From: Kitasatospora phosalacinea
GTDB taxonomy: Bacteria > Actinomycetota > Actinomycetes > Streptomycetales > Streptomycetaceae
NCBI RefSeq assembly: GCF_000716545.1
Contig: NZ_JNWZ01000052.1
Location: 1-47,296 of the forward strand
Reading direction: 5' to 3'
Length of the DNA stretch: 47,296 nt
In this document: one piece after another, positions 23,577 to 31,694 of the stretch
Layout: each line of letters starts with the position of its first letter
How positions within the stretch are numbered: the first letter of the stretch is position 1
The notes under the pieces: model-generated
Database searches by the model: none
What the model was told of the DNA's origin: nothing
The model's input: only the letters and a program-made list of their open reading frames with translations
Translations under genes and position numbers: made by a program

Positions 23577-24349
23577 GCCACATGAGCAAGCGACTTGACG
23601 GCCGGGTGGCGGTCGTCACCGGCGCGGGCAGCGGCATCGGCCTGGCCACGGTGCGCCGCTTCGCCGCCGAGGGGGCGAAGGTGGTGTGCGCCGACATCGA
23701 CGGGGAGACCGGCGCCAAGGCCGCCAACGAGGTCGGCGGCCTGTTCGTCCGCACCGACGTGACCGACGAGGAGCAGGTCCGGGCCCTGTTCGACACCGCG
23801 GTCGAGCACTACGGCAGCCTGGAGGTGGTGTTCAACAACGCGGGCATCTCCCCGCCGGACGACGACTCCATCCTGGTCACCGGCCTCGACGCGTGGAAGC
23901 GCGTCCAGGACGTCAACCTGACCTCCGTGTACCTGTGCTGCAAGTACGCGATCGGCCACATGCGGCGGCAGGGCAAGGGCTCGATCATCAACACCGCGTC
24001 CTTCGTGGCGGTGATGGGCGCCGCGACCTCGCAGATCTCCTACAGCGCCTCCAAGGGCGGTGTGCTGGCGATGAGCCGGGAGCTGGGCGTGGAGTTCGCC
24101 CGGGAGGGCATCCGGGTCAACGCGCTGTGTCCCGGCCCGGTCAACACCCCGCTGCTCCAGGAGCTGTTCGCCAAGGACCCGGAGCGCGCCGCCCGCCGCC
24201 TGGTGCACATCCCGCTCGGCCGGTTCGCCGAACCCGAGGAGATCGCCGCCGCAGTGGCCTTCCTGGCCAGCGACGACTCCTCCTTCATGACCGCCAGCAC
24301 CTTCCTGGTGGACGGCGGCATCTCCGGCGCGTACGTCACCCCGCTGTAG
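23573..24349 (+). CDS. Short-chain dehydrogenase/reductase (SDR)
   Basis: A 258-residue classical SDR. It has the NAD(P) motif VVTGAGSGIGLA (TGxxxGxG), the acidic residue in CADID that favours NAD, NNAGIS, and the catalytic tetrad region NTASFVAVMGAATSQISYSASKGG (Ser, Tyr-x-x-x-Lys). The PG motif is NALCPGPVNTPLL and the C terminus FLVDGGISGAYVTPL. ATG at 23573 overlaps the ALDH stop (ATGA), giving translational coupling; a second ATG at 23582 is possible. In the operon it would oxidise a gamma-glutamyl amino-alcohol to the aldehyde used by the ALDH. That ordering is inferred. Confidence 0.93.
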   Translation: MSHMSKRLDGRVAVVTGAGSGIGLATVRRFAAEGAKVVCADIDGETGAKAANEVGGLFVRTDVTDEEQVRALFDTAVEHYGSLEVVFNNAGISPPDDDSILVTGLDAWKRVQDVNLTSVYLCCKYAIGHMRRQGKGSIINTASFVAVMGAATSQISYSASKGGVLAMSRELGVEFAREGIRVNALCPGPVNTPLLQELFAKDPERAARRLVHIPLGRFAEPEEIAAAVAFLASDDSSFMTASTFLVDGGISGAYVTPL

Positions 24350-24360
24350 GAACGGACAGC

Positions 24361-24404
24361 GCGGCGGCCGGGCGGGTCCGCTGGGGACACCGCCCGGCCG
24401 CCGC
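24361..24404. terminator. 15-bp hairpin between convergent genes
   Basis: GCGGCGGCCGGGCGG (24361-24375) pairs perfectly with CCGCCCGGCCGCCGC (24390-24404) across a 14-nt loop. It is 11 bp after the SDR stop and 14 bp before the stop of the convergent repeat-protein gene, a probable bidirectional terminator. Confidence 0.7.
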
Positions 24405-24418
24405 ACCGCCGAGGGGCG

Positions 24419-24820
24419 TCAGTGCGAGGAGGAGGCGTCCCCGCCGACCGCGAGGGCGTCGCCGCCGTTGCCCAGCGCGTCCCCGCCGACGGCCAGGGCC
24501 GAACCGCACAGCGCCTCGGCGTCCCCGCCGACCGCGAGGGCGTCGCCGCCCTCGGCCCAGGCGTCGCCGCCCACCGCACCGGCGCTGCCGCCCAGCGCGC
24601 CCGCGTCCCCGCCGACCGCCAGCGCGTTCCCGCCCTCGGCCCAGGCGTCCCCGCCGACCGCGCCCGCGCTGCCGCCCTGGGCCGCCGCGTCGCCGCCGAC
24701 GGCGAGCGCCCCGTGCGGGTGCGGGTGGTGGTAGCGGGCGGAGGCGGTGCCCGCCGTGCCGAGCAGGGCGAGGCCGGTGAGGAAGGCGGCGGTGGTGACC
24801 TTGGCGAGGCTGGAACGCAT
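24419..24820 (-). CDS. Secreted protein of thirteen GG[DSN]AxAx heptapeptide repeats
   Basis: A 133-residue protein. It has a signal peptide (MRSSLAKVTTAAFLTGLALL then TASA, cleavage near residue 28) and a His/Pro spacer RYHHPHPHG. Residues 42-132 are then exactly thirteen consecutive 7-residue units of form G-G-[D/S/N]-A-x-A-x, for example GGDAWAE, GGSAGAV, GGNALAV. One unit starts with Cys (CGSALAV). The C terminus is SSSH. The strict period, Gly-Gly pairs and small residues suggest a beta-solenoid or glycine-rich packing helix. The start at 24820 is set by GGAG 6 nt upstream. It is small and secreted, and the function is unknown. Confidence 0.8.
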   Translation of the reverse strand: MRSSLAKVTTAAFLTGLALLGTAGTASARYHHPHPHGALAVGGDAAAQGGSAGAVGGDAWAEGGNALAVGGDAGALGGSAGAVGGDAWAEGGDALAVGGDAEALCGSALAVGGDALGNGGDALAVGGDASSSH

Positions 24821-25044
24821 CGAGTTCTCCATGCTCAGCGCCGAACGCGGTGGCGTCGGACGTGGGTTGGTGCCGGACGCGACGATCATCGGCACCCGCG
24901 GACCAGGGCCGCACGCCGTCGGCCGAACGGTCACCCGGCCGGGGCAAGGGCACCGCCGCGACGGGTGAGCGCGGTACCGCCGGATGCCGCACGGGGTGGC
25001 GCGCGGGGTTGACGCACCTGCGGGGCAAGGGAGTTGGGGACCCG

Positions 25045-28000
25045 TCAGTATGACGATCGGACCGGTAGCTCCATCTCGAACCAGACCACCTTGCCGTCCT
25101 TGGTCGCCCGGCTGCCCCAGCGGTGCGCCAACTCGTTGATCAGCAGCATTCCCCGCCCGCCCTCGTCGTGCTCGCCCACCGGCCGCAGCCGCGGCTCCCG
25201 GCTGTCCGCGTCCGACACCTCCACCGTCAGCAGCGCCCCGCGGAACACCCGCAGCTGCAGCGGCGAACCGGCGTGCAGCACCGCGTTCGCCAGCAGCTCC
25301 CCGGTCAGCAGCACCACCGGATCCACCAGCGAGGACAGCCCCCAGCCGGTCAGCGTCCGCCGGGTGAACTCACGGGCGTGCCGCAGCAGCGCCGGGTCGC
25401 CGGACAGCGCCAGGGTCGCCAGCCGGTCCGCGCCGACCGGCCCCGCGTGCGCCATGATCACTGCCACGTCGTCCTGCCCCAGCGTCGACCCGAACGCCCC
25501 CAGCACCGCGTCGCAGCCCCGTTCCAGGGTCGGCTGGCGGTGCGTCACCGTCTCGCGCAGCAGTTCCAGGCCCTCGTCCAGGTCCTGCCCGCGCCGCTCC
25601 ACCAGCCCGTCTGTGTACAGCACCAGCAGCCCGTCCTGGCGCAGCGGGAAGCGCACCGACTCGAACGGCACCCCGCCCACGCCCAGCGGTGCCCCCGGCG
25701 GGGGCTCCACCAGCCGCGCCCGGCCGTCCCGCTCCGACAGCACCGGCGGCAGATGGCCGGCCGAGGCCAGGATGCACTCCTCGTCCACCGGGTCGAACAC
25801 CGCGCACACGCAGGTCGCGAACTGGCCCTCGCCGAGCTGCGCGGTCGCCTCGTCCAGGCGCCGCAGCACCCGCGCCGGATCCAGGTCCAGCGTCACCAGC
25901 GTCCGCGCCACCGTCCGCAGCTGGCCCATCGTCGCGGCCGCCCGGATGCCGTGCCCCATCACGTCGCCGACGATCAGCGCCACCCGGCCGCCGGTCAGCG
26001 GCACCACGTCGAACCAGTCGCCGCCGATCTCGTCGCCCACCGTCGACGGCAGGTACCGGTGCGCGATCTCCAACCCCGGCGTGCCGTGGACGTCCTGCGG
26101 CAGCAGGCTGCGCTGCAGGGTCAGCGCGGTGTCCCGCTCCCGCCGGTACAGCCGGGCGTTGTCGATGCACACCGCCGCCCGCGCCGCCAGCTCCTCGCCC
26201 AGCGCCCGGTCGGCCGGGGTGAACGACTCCGGGTTCGTCAGCCGCACGAACTCCACCCCGCCCAGCACCTGGCCGCGCGCCAGCAGCGGCACCATCAGGT
26301 ACGAGTGGATCCCGGCGTCCAGGCCCGGCTGGACCCGGTCCGGGTGCGCGACGATCCGGCGCAGCTCGAACTCGTCCACGTGCGGCACCAGGACCGGCCG
26401 GCCGGTGCGCATCGCCTGCGCGTACAGCTTGGCCGAGTGCGTGGTCTCCCCGACCTGGTCCGCCGCTCCGGTCAGCAGCGTGCCGTCCTCCCGCTCGCCC
26501 ACCGCGACCGCGCGCAGCGCCACCGAGCCCGAATCGGGCACCGGCTCCGGGTCCTCGCCGGTCAGCACCGCCTCGCGGATGTCCACCGTCGCGAAGTCCG
26601 CGAACCGCGGGATCACCACATCCACCAGCTCCTGCGCGGTGATCGACAGGTCCAGCGTGGTGCCGATCCGGGTGGACGCCTCGTTCAGCAGCGCCAGCCG
26701 CTGCTGCGCGGCCTCCGCCGCCTCCAGGGCCCGCTGCCGCTGCTCGGCCGCGTCCCGCTCCCGGGTGTACAGCAGCGCGTTGTCGATCGACACCGCCGCC
26801 CGGGCGGCCAGCTCGCTCGCCAGCGCCAGGTCCCCGTGGTCGTACGGCGCCGTGCTCCGGGAGCGGAAGAACGTGGCGGTGCCGATCGCCGCACCCCGCG
26901 CGATCAGCGGCACCACCATCAGCGAACGCACCCCCTGCGCCCGGATCGCCCCGCCGCGCACCGGGTCGTCCGTGAACCAACTCATCGCCGCGCCGTCCGT
27001 GCGCGGCACCAGCACCGGCCGGCCGTGCGACAGCGCCCACGCGTACGGCGTGCTCGGGTGCAGCCGCTGCACCGAGCCCACCGGCGCGATCGGGGCCATC
27101 CCGCTGTCCGGGACGGTGTGGAACGCCATCCGGCGCAGCACCGCGGACCGGTCCGTCCGGCCCGGCAGCACGGCCGGCTCGCCCCGCACCAGGCCGTCCA
27201 GCACCTCCACCATCACGGTGTCGGCCAGGATCGGGGCGGCGGTCTCGGCCAGCTCCCGGGCCGTGGTGGCCAGGTCCAGCGTGGTGCCGATCCGGGTGGA
27301 CGCCTCGTTCAGCAGCGCCAGCCGCTGCTGGGCGGCCTCGGCGGCGGTCTCCGCCTCGAAGCGGTCGGTGATGTCCACGATGGTGGTGCACACCCCCAGC
27401 ACCGTGCCGTCCGGCTGCTCCAGCCGGAAGCTCGACACCGACCAGGCGTGCTCGCGCTCCGGGTCGCCCGCCGTCCGGCCGTGCGTCCGGAGGTCCACCA
27501 GCGGCCGGCCGTCGGCCAGGATCCGCTGCATCGTCTCCTCGGCCGTCCGGCTGTCGATCCCCGGCAGCACCTCCGACAGCCGCCGTCCCAGGTGCCGTTC
27601 CACCGGCAGCCCGTTGATCCGGGCCAGCGCCTCGTTCAGGCGGACGAAGCGCAACTCGGTGTCGAACACGCCCATGCCGACCGGCGACTGCGTGAAGAAC
27701 CCGTCCAGCACCGCGAGGTCCGCCGCCAGTTGGCGCACCTCGCTGACGTCCGAGGCCACCGCCAGCACCATCGGCGAGCCGCTGTGGTCGAGCACCGGGA
27801 AGGTCCGGAAGTCGAGCCGCACCAGGTGGCCGTCGCGGTGCCGCACCGGGAACACCCCCGCCCAGGGGCGGCCGCTCAGGATCCGGGCGAACAGCTCCAG
27901 CGCCGCCGGACGCCGCTCCGGGCCGACCAGGATGTCCGCCGCGCGCGTCCCCACCGCCTGGTCCGCCGGGAAGCCGAGCAGGGCCTCCGCGTCCGGGCTC

Positions 28001-28143
28001 CAGTGCAGGATCCGGCCGTCCGCCGCGATCAGGGCCGTGGCCACCGGGATCGCGAGCAGGCCGTCGGGTACCGGCGCCCCGCCCGCCGCGAGCGGGGCGG
28101 TGGGGCGAGTCCGGGGAACCGTGCGCTGTTTGTCGGTGTCCAT
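25045..28143 (-). CDS. PAS-PAS-GAF-GAF-SpoIIE phosphatase with a HATPase (anti-sigma kinase-like) domain
   Basis: A 1032-residue cytoplasmic regulator. PAS1 spans about residues 30-135 and PAS2 about 145-265. GAF1 (about 290-460) and GAF2 (about 495-690) are each preceded by the same 20-residue linker. The PP2C-type phosphatase follows (about 715-900): GDEIGGDWFDVVPL, VALIVGDVMGHGIRAAA, ILASAGHLPPVL, LVLYTDGLVERR and GQDDVAVIM. The last part is a GHKL ATPase of the RsbW type (about 925-1030): LLTGELLANAVLHAG and EGGRGMLLINELAHRWG. Such streptomycete proteins switch anti-sigma or anti-sigma-antagonist partners in response to signals. No membrane segment is seen. The ATG at 28143 has an AGGTGG site. 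Confidence 0.93.
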   Translation of the reverse strand: MDTDKQRTVPRTRPTAPLAAGGAPVPDGLLAIPVATALIAADGRILHWSPDAEALLGFPADQAVGTRAADILVGPERRPAALELFARILSGRPWAGVFPVRHRDGHLVRLDFRTFPVLDHSGSPMVLAVASDVSEVRQLAADLAVLDGFFTQSPVGMGVFDTELRFVRLNEALARINGLPVERHLGRRLSEVLPGIDSRTAEETMQRILADGRPLVDLRTHGRTAGDPEREHAWSVSSFRLEQPDGTVLGVCTTIVDITDRFEAETAAEAAQQRLALLNEASTRIGTTLDLATTARELAETAAPILADTVMVEVLDGLVRGEPAVLPGRTDRSAVLRRMAFHTVPDSGMAPIAPVGSVQRLHPSTPYAWALSHGRPVLVPRTDGAAMSWFTDDPVRGGAIRAQGVRSLMVVPLIARGAAIGTATFFRSRSTAPYDHGDLALASELAARAAVSIDNALLYTRERDAAEQRQRALEAAEAAQQRLALLNEASTRIGTTLDLSITAQELVDVVIPRFADFATVDIREAVLTGEDPEPVPDSGSVALRAVAVGEREDGTLLTGAADQVGETTHSAKLYAQAMRTGRPVLVPHVDEFELRRIVAHPDRVQPGLDAGIHSYLMVPLLARGQVLGGVEFVRLTNPESFTPADRALGEELAARAAVCIDNARLYRRERDTALTLQRSLLPQDVHGTPGLEIAHRYLPSTVGDEIGGDWFDVVPLTGGRVALIVGDVMGHGIRAAATMGQLRTVARTLVTLDLDPARVLRRLDEATAQLGEGQFATCVCAVFDPVDEECILASAGHLPPVLSERDGRARLVEPPPGAPLGVGGVPFESVRFPLRQDGLLVLYTDGLVERRGQDLDEGLELLRETVTHRQPTLERGCDAVLGAFGSTLGQDDVAVIMAHAGPVGADRLATLALSGDPALLRHAREFTRRTLTGWGLSSLVDPVVLLTGELLANAVLHAGSPLQLRVFRGALLTVEVSDADSREPRLRPVGEHDEGGRGMLLINELAHRWGSRATKDGKVVWFEMELPVRSSY
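26647..27330. repeat. 60-bp perfect direct repeat inside the SpoIIE-type gene
   Basis: A 60-nt sequence at 26647-26706 is identical to 27271-27330, including third codon positions. It encodes the GAF-preceding linker (QQRLALLNEASTRIGTTLDL). The copies are 624 bp apart, 208 codons in frame. Confidence 0.8.
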
Positions 28144-28242
28144 CTGGCCACCTGCCGTTCCGGGGGGCGGTCACCGCCCTGCCATCGTCGCACGGCGGGC
28201 CGCCCGCGCCCAGACGGGTGACCTGCCGCTAAGGTGGACCGG

Positions 28243-28290
28243 ATGGACACCCGTCGGACGAACACCCCGGTGGCGCGCGGTGGTGCGTAG
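28243..28290 (+). CDS. Possible 15-codon leader peptide before the pseudouridine synthase gene
   Basis: MDTRRTNTPVARGGA, preceded by an AAGGTGG ribosome site 5-6 nt before the ATG. It overlaps the start of the pseudouridine synthase gene by 11 bp in another frame. The ribosome site is better than that of the main gene, so it may couple translation. It could also be chance. Confidence 0.3.
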   Translation: MDTRRTNTPVARGGA

Positions 28291-29236
28291 GAAACCCGCC
28301 CCCGTCAGCCCGCTCCCGCAGCGCGGCGGCATCGATCCCGTACACGTCAAACTTCCGCCGGACGGCGCCTGGCCGACGGTGCGCGCCTACCTGGAGGAGC
28401 GCTACGGCGCCGCCGCGGGGGACGGGCGGGTCGGCGCGATGCTCGCGGCCGGCGAGTTCGTCGGCGCCGACGGCCCGGTCACCGCCGACACCCCCTACCG
28501 GCCCGGCGGCCATGTCTGGTTCCACCGCGAACCGGGGCCGCCCGAGCCGGTGGTGCCCTTCCCCGTCGAGGTCCTGTACCGCGACGAGCGGATCGTGGTC
28601 GCCGACAAGCCGCACTTCCTCGCCACCACCCCGCGCGGCAGCCACGCCACCGAGACCGCCCTCGCCCGGCTGCGCCGCGACCTCGACCTGCCCCGGCTCA
28701 GCCCCGCCCACCGCCTGGACCGGCTCACCGCCGGCGTGGTGCTGTTCGTCGCGGACCCGGCGCTGCGCGGCGCCTACCAGGGCCTGTTCGAGCGCCGCGA
28801 GGCGGTCAAGGAGTACGAGGCCGTCGCCCGGTACGAGGAGGGCGCGGCGGCCCGGCTGCCCGCCGTGGTGCGCAGCCGGATCCTCAAGGACCGCGGCCGG
28901 CTCGCCGCGTACGAGGTGCCGGGCGAGCCCAACGCGGAGAGCCGGGTCGAGCTGGCCGAGGCGCGCGGCGGCCTGGGCCGCTACCGCCTCGCCCCGCGCA
29001 CCGGGCGCACCCACCAGCTGCGGGTGCACATGAACGGGCTCGGGCTGCCGATCCTGGGCGACCCGCTCTACCCCGAGGTGCTGGGCGGGGACGAGCCCGA
29101 GGACTACCGGCGGCCGCTGCAGCTGCTGGCGCGCTCGCTGGAGTTCACCGACCCCGTGGACGGCCGGCGGCGGTGCTTCACCAGCGGACGGGAGCTGGCG
29201 GCCTGGCAGGACCCGGCGGGCTGGTGGGGCCCGTAG
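28280..29236 (+). CDS. RluA-family pseudouridine synthase
   Basis: A 318-residue RNA pseudouridine synthase. The catalytic motif is SPAHRLDRLTAGVVLFV (H-R-L-D-R, with the aspartate as nucleophile). Further family motifs are VLYRDERIVVADKPHFLATTP at about residues 100-120 and YRLAPRTGRTHQLRVHMNGLGLPILGDPLYP (motif III with R-T-G-R-x-H-Q-L-R-x-H). The rRNA or tRNA target cannot be decided. The N-terminal about 90 residues are an S4-like extension. GTG at 28280 is the only in-frame start near the fold; the upstream frame is open for kilobases because it runs antisense to the SpoIIE gene. It is divergent from the SpoIIE-type gene. Confidence 0.9.
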   Translation: MVRRKPAPVSPLPQRGGIDPVHVKLPPDGAWPTVRAYLEERYGAAAGDGRVGAMLAAGEFVGADGPVTADTPYRPGGHVWFHREPGPPEPVVPFPVEVLYRDERIVVADKPHFLATTPRGSHATETALARLRRDLDLPRLSPAHRLDRLTAGVVLFVADPALRGAYQGLFERREAVKEYEAVARYEEGAAARLPAVVRSRILKDRGRLAAYEVPGEPNAESRVELAEARGGLGRYRLAPRTGRTHQLRVHMNGLGLPILGDPLYPEVLGGDEPEDYRRPLQLLARSLEFTDPVDGRRRCFTSGRELAAWQDPAGWWGP

Positions 29237-29323
29237 GGCGGGGCTGGGGCCCATAGCGGGGCCGGGGGCCGTGGGGCGGGCTGAGGGCCCGGCGGGAAGC
29301 GGGGCCGCTTCGCGCGCGGTGTA

Positions 29324-29352
29324 TTGACGGAAAGTCTAATAACTTCTACCTT
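29324..29352 (+). promoter_or_regulatory. Strong vegetative-type promoter of the diiron oxygenase gene
   Basis: The -35 TTGACG (29324-29329) and the -10 TACCTT (29347-29352) are exactly 17 bp apart, 55 bp before the ATG. The spacer carries AAGT-N6-ACTT (29332-29345), a possible repressor half-site pair. Confidence 0.7.
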
Positions 29353-29406
29353 CGCGGCAGTGCCACCACTCCACCCTCTCCGCCCCCCCACCGCGAAGGA
29401 GCCGGC

Positions 29407-30306
29407 ATGCCGCCCCAGACCGCCCGCACCGCCCCCGACCGGGAGCGCACCGCCGAACGCCTGCTCGCCTCCTCCGCGAAGCTCTCGTTCAACCCGCTCA
29501 CGGACGTCGACTGGGACGCCGATCCCGTCCCCGGCGCCTACTACTGCCCGCCCCGCCACCTCTCCCTCTACGGCACCGACCTGTGGGAGCGGATGACCGA
29601 GGAGGAGCGGATCGAGCTCTCCAAGCACGAGGTCGCCTCCATCGCCAGCGTCGGCATCTGGTTCGAGGAGATCCTCATGCAGATGCTGCTGCGCCACGCC
29701 TTCGACCGGGACCCGACCAGCAGCCACGTCCAGTACGCGCTCACCGAGATCGCCGACGAGTGCCGGCACTCGATCATGTTCGCCCGGATGATCGCCAAGA
29801 TGGGCGTCCCCGCCTACGGCGCCGGATTCGTCGCCCACAACCTCGGCCGGCTGTTCAAGGCGATCTCCACCCACAGCCAGACCTTCGGCGGCACCATGTA
29901 CGTCGAGGAGATCCTGGACGCCTTCCAGCGCGAGGTGATGAGTGACGACACCCTCCAGCCGCTCACCCGCCAGGTCTCCCGGATCCACGTCATCGAGGAG
30001 GCCAGGCACATCAGCTACGCCCGCGAGGAACTCGTCCGCAAGCGCCTCGGCCCGATCCGCCGCCGGTACGAGCAGCTGTTCATCGGACTGATCGTCTACT
30101 ACGCCACCACCGCGCTGATCCACCCCCGGCTCTACGCTGCCGTCGGCATCGACCCCAGGACCGGCCGGGCCGTCGCCCGCGCCAACCCCAACTGGCGGGC
30201 CACCAAGGTCGAGATGGCGCGGAAGGTGGTCTCCGTCCTGGACAGGGCCGGGCTGGTCGGCCGCACCAACCGCTGGCTGCTGCGCGCGGCCGGGGTGGTG
30301 GCCTGA
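29407..30306 (+). CDS. AurF-type diiron oxygenase
   Basis: A 299-residue member of the AurF (p-aminobenzoate N-oxygenase) fold, a four-helix bundle holding two irons. Visible ligand motifs in order are IWFEEILMQMLLRHAF (Glu), TEIADECRHSIMFARM (E-x-x-x-R-H), TMYVEEILDAFQREVM (Glu), and HVIEEARHISYAREELV (E-x-x-R-H with Glu). The set E, E-x2-R-H, E, H, E-x2-H is complete, so it should be active in O2-dependent N- or C-oxidation. No biosynthetic genes flank it; the reaction is unknown. GGAGCCGGC precedes the ATG at 29407. A strong TTGACG/TACCTT promoter lies upstream and a 9-bp hairpin downstream. Confidence 0.88.
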   Translation: MPPQTARTAPDRERTAERLLASSAKLSFNPLTDVDWDADPVPGAYYCPPRHLSLYGTDLWERMTEEERIELSKHEVASIASVGIWFEEILMQMLLRHAFDRDPTSSHVQYALTEIADECRHSIMFARMIAKMGVPAYGAGFVAHNLGRLFKAISTHSQTFGGTMYVEEILDAFQREVMSDDTLQPLTRQVSRIHVIEEARHISYAREELVRKRLGPIRRRYEQLFIGLIVYYATTALIHPRLYAAVGIDPRTGRAVARANPNWRATKVEMARKVVSVLDRAGLVGRTNRWLLRAAGVVA

Positions 30307-30352
30307 ACCCCGGCGGAGGGCCGGGTCGACGGCCGGGCCTGAACCCCGGCGG
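30301..30352. repeat. 16-bp direct repeat spanning the oxygenase stop codon
   Basis: GCCTGAACCCCGGCGG occurs at 30301-30316 (including the TGA stop) and again at 30337-30352, 36 bp later. The inserted 36 bp carry an imperfect GGCC-rich palindrome. It looks like a small local duplication. Confidence 0.7.
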
Positions 30353-30353
30353 G

Positions 30354-30376
30354 CCGCTCCGGCGGTTCCGGAGCGG
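30354..30376 (+). terminator. 9-bp hairpin after the diiron oxygenase gene
   Basis: CCGCTCCGG (30354-30362) pairs with CCGGAGCGG (30368-30376) with a 5-nt loop, 48 bp beyond the stop. It is followed by AAAC rather than a T-run. Confidence 0.5.
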
Positions 30377-30466
30377 AAACGTGACAGTACGGTGCCGATG
30401 TGGGCTTCCGGTGTTCGAGTGGCGCGGATAAAGTGCGACGTCACCGAACCGCCGGGGGGTCCGTTC

Positions 30467-31657
30467 ATGCGTCGCGCCACAGTCGGCACAACCGCCGCCG
30501 CCACCGCAGTCCTGCTGTTCACCGCCGTCGCCGGCTGCGGCGGACCGTCCCCGTCCGAGGACCGGGCCGCCACCACCCCCGGGGCCTCGCCGACGTCCGC
30601 CGCCCCGGCGTCCGCGCCCCCCGGGTCCGGAGCCCCGGACCCGGCCGGACCGTCTCCCGCCGCCCCGGGCAGCGGCACTCCGACCGGCTCCGGAACGGCG
30701 GACGGCGGCGCGGGCGGCAGCATCACGGTGGCGTTCGCGGGGGACGTCCACTTCGAGGGCCGGACCGCCTCCCGGCTCGGCGCCGGCAAGGCGGACACCG
30801 CACTCGGCCCGATCTCCGCGACGCTCTCCACCGCGGACCTGGCGGTGCTCAACCTGGAGACCGCGATCACCTCCCGGGGCAAGGCCGAATCCAAGACCTA
30901 CACCTTCCGCACCACGCCCAAGGCGCTCGAAGCGCTCAAGGACGCCGGCGTCGACGTGGTCTCCCAGGCCAACAACCACGCCGTCGACTTCGGCCCCGAC
31001 GGCCTCGCCGACACCCTGGCCGCCAAAGCCGCCTCCCCGATACCGGTGGTCGGCATCGGCAAGGACGCCGAGGAGGCGTACGCCCCCCACGTCACCACGG
31101 TGCGCGGGGTGAAGGTCGCGGTGCTGGCGGCCAGTCAGGTCAACGAGATCACCAACCAGAAGTGGCGGGCCGGTGCCCGCAAGCCGGGCATCGCCTCCGC
31201 CCTCGACGAGGGGGCGCTGCTGCACGCCGTCGCCGGGGCGAAGGCACAGGCGTCCGTGGTCCTGGTCTACCTGCACTGGGGCGACGAGGGCGTGGCCTGC
31301 CCGACCCGGGCGCAGACCGCCCTCGCCAAGAAGCTCGCCGACGCCGGGGCGACCGCCGTGGTCGGCACCCACGCCCACACCATGCTCGGGGCGGGCATGC
31401 TCGGGAAGACCTACGTCGCCTACGGCTTCGGCAACTTCCTCTGGTACGGCACCTCGAACTACACCGCCTCCGACGAGACCGGCGTCACCACGCTCACCGT
31501 CACCGCCGACGGCCGCGTCACCGGCGAGGCCTTCACGCCCGCCCACATCGACGGCCGGGGCGTGCCCGTCCCGCAGACCGGCAACGCGGCGAAGGCCGCC
31601 CAGCAGCGCCGCGACGGCCTGCGCGGCTGCACCGGGCTGGCCGCCGTCCCGAAGTGA
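30467..31657 (+). CDS. CapA-family lipoprotein (PGA capsule synthesis protein-like)
   Basis: A 396-residue protein. The N terminus is MRRATVGTTAAATAVLLFTA followed by VAGC, a lipobox with Cys near residue 24, so it is an exported lipoprotein. A low-complexity Ser/Pro/Gly linker runs to about residue 80. The CapA domain then shows TVAFAGDVHFEG, ADLAVLNLETAIT, DVVSQANNHAVDFG, VLVYLHWGDEGV and AVVGTHAHTMLGAGML, and finally VAYGFGNFLW. These are the conserved metallophosphatase-like motifs of the poly-gamma-glutamate CapA family (GDV, N-L-E, ANNH, H-W-G, G-x-H-x-H). The real role may be a periplasmic phosphoesterase or envelope polymer attachment. The start ATG at 30467 follows GGGGGG with a 7-nt gap. 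Confidence 0.9.
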   Translation: MRRATVGTTAAATAVLLFTAVAGCGGPSPSEDRAATTPGASPTSAAPASAPPGSGAPDPAGPSPAAPGSGTPTGSGTADGGAGGSITVAFAGDVHFEGRTASRLGAGKADTALGPISATLSTADLAVLNLETAITSRGKAESKTYTFRTTPKALEALKDAGVDVVSQANNHAVDFGPDGLADTLAAKAASPIPVVGIGKDAEEAYAPHVTTVRGVKVAVLAASQVNEITNQKWRAGARKPGIASALDEGALLHAVAGAKAQASVVLVYLHWGDEGVACPTRAQTALAKKLADAGATAVVGTHAHTMLGAGMLGKTYVAYGFGNFLWYGTSNYTASDETGVTTLTVTADGRVTGEAFTPAHIDGRGVPVPQTGNAAKAAQQRRDGLRGCTGLAAVPK

Positions 31658-31694
31658 CGGCGGCTCAGCCGGAGGCGCACCCGCCGGGTGCCGG

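Noticed and set aside
25034..29236. A 1400-codon plus-strand open frame covering the SpoIIE-type gene and the pseudouridine synthase gene
   Set aside because: Only its last 318 codons (from the GTG at 28280) encode a recognisable protein. The rest is antisense to the SpoIIE-type gene and has the Ser/Arg/Pro-rich composition of a shadow frame in high-GC DNA.
30301..30352. 16-bp direct repeat as a target-site duplication of an insertion
   Set aside because: The spacer is only 20 bp and holds no transposase or inverted termini, so simple duplication is more likely.
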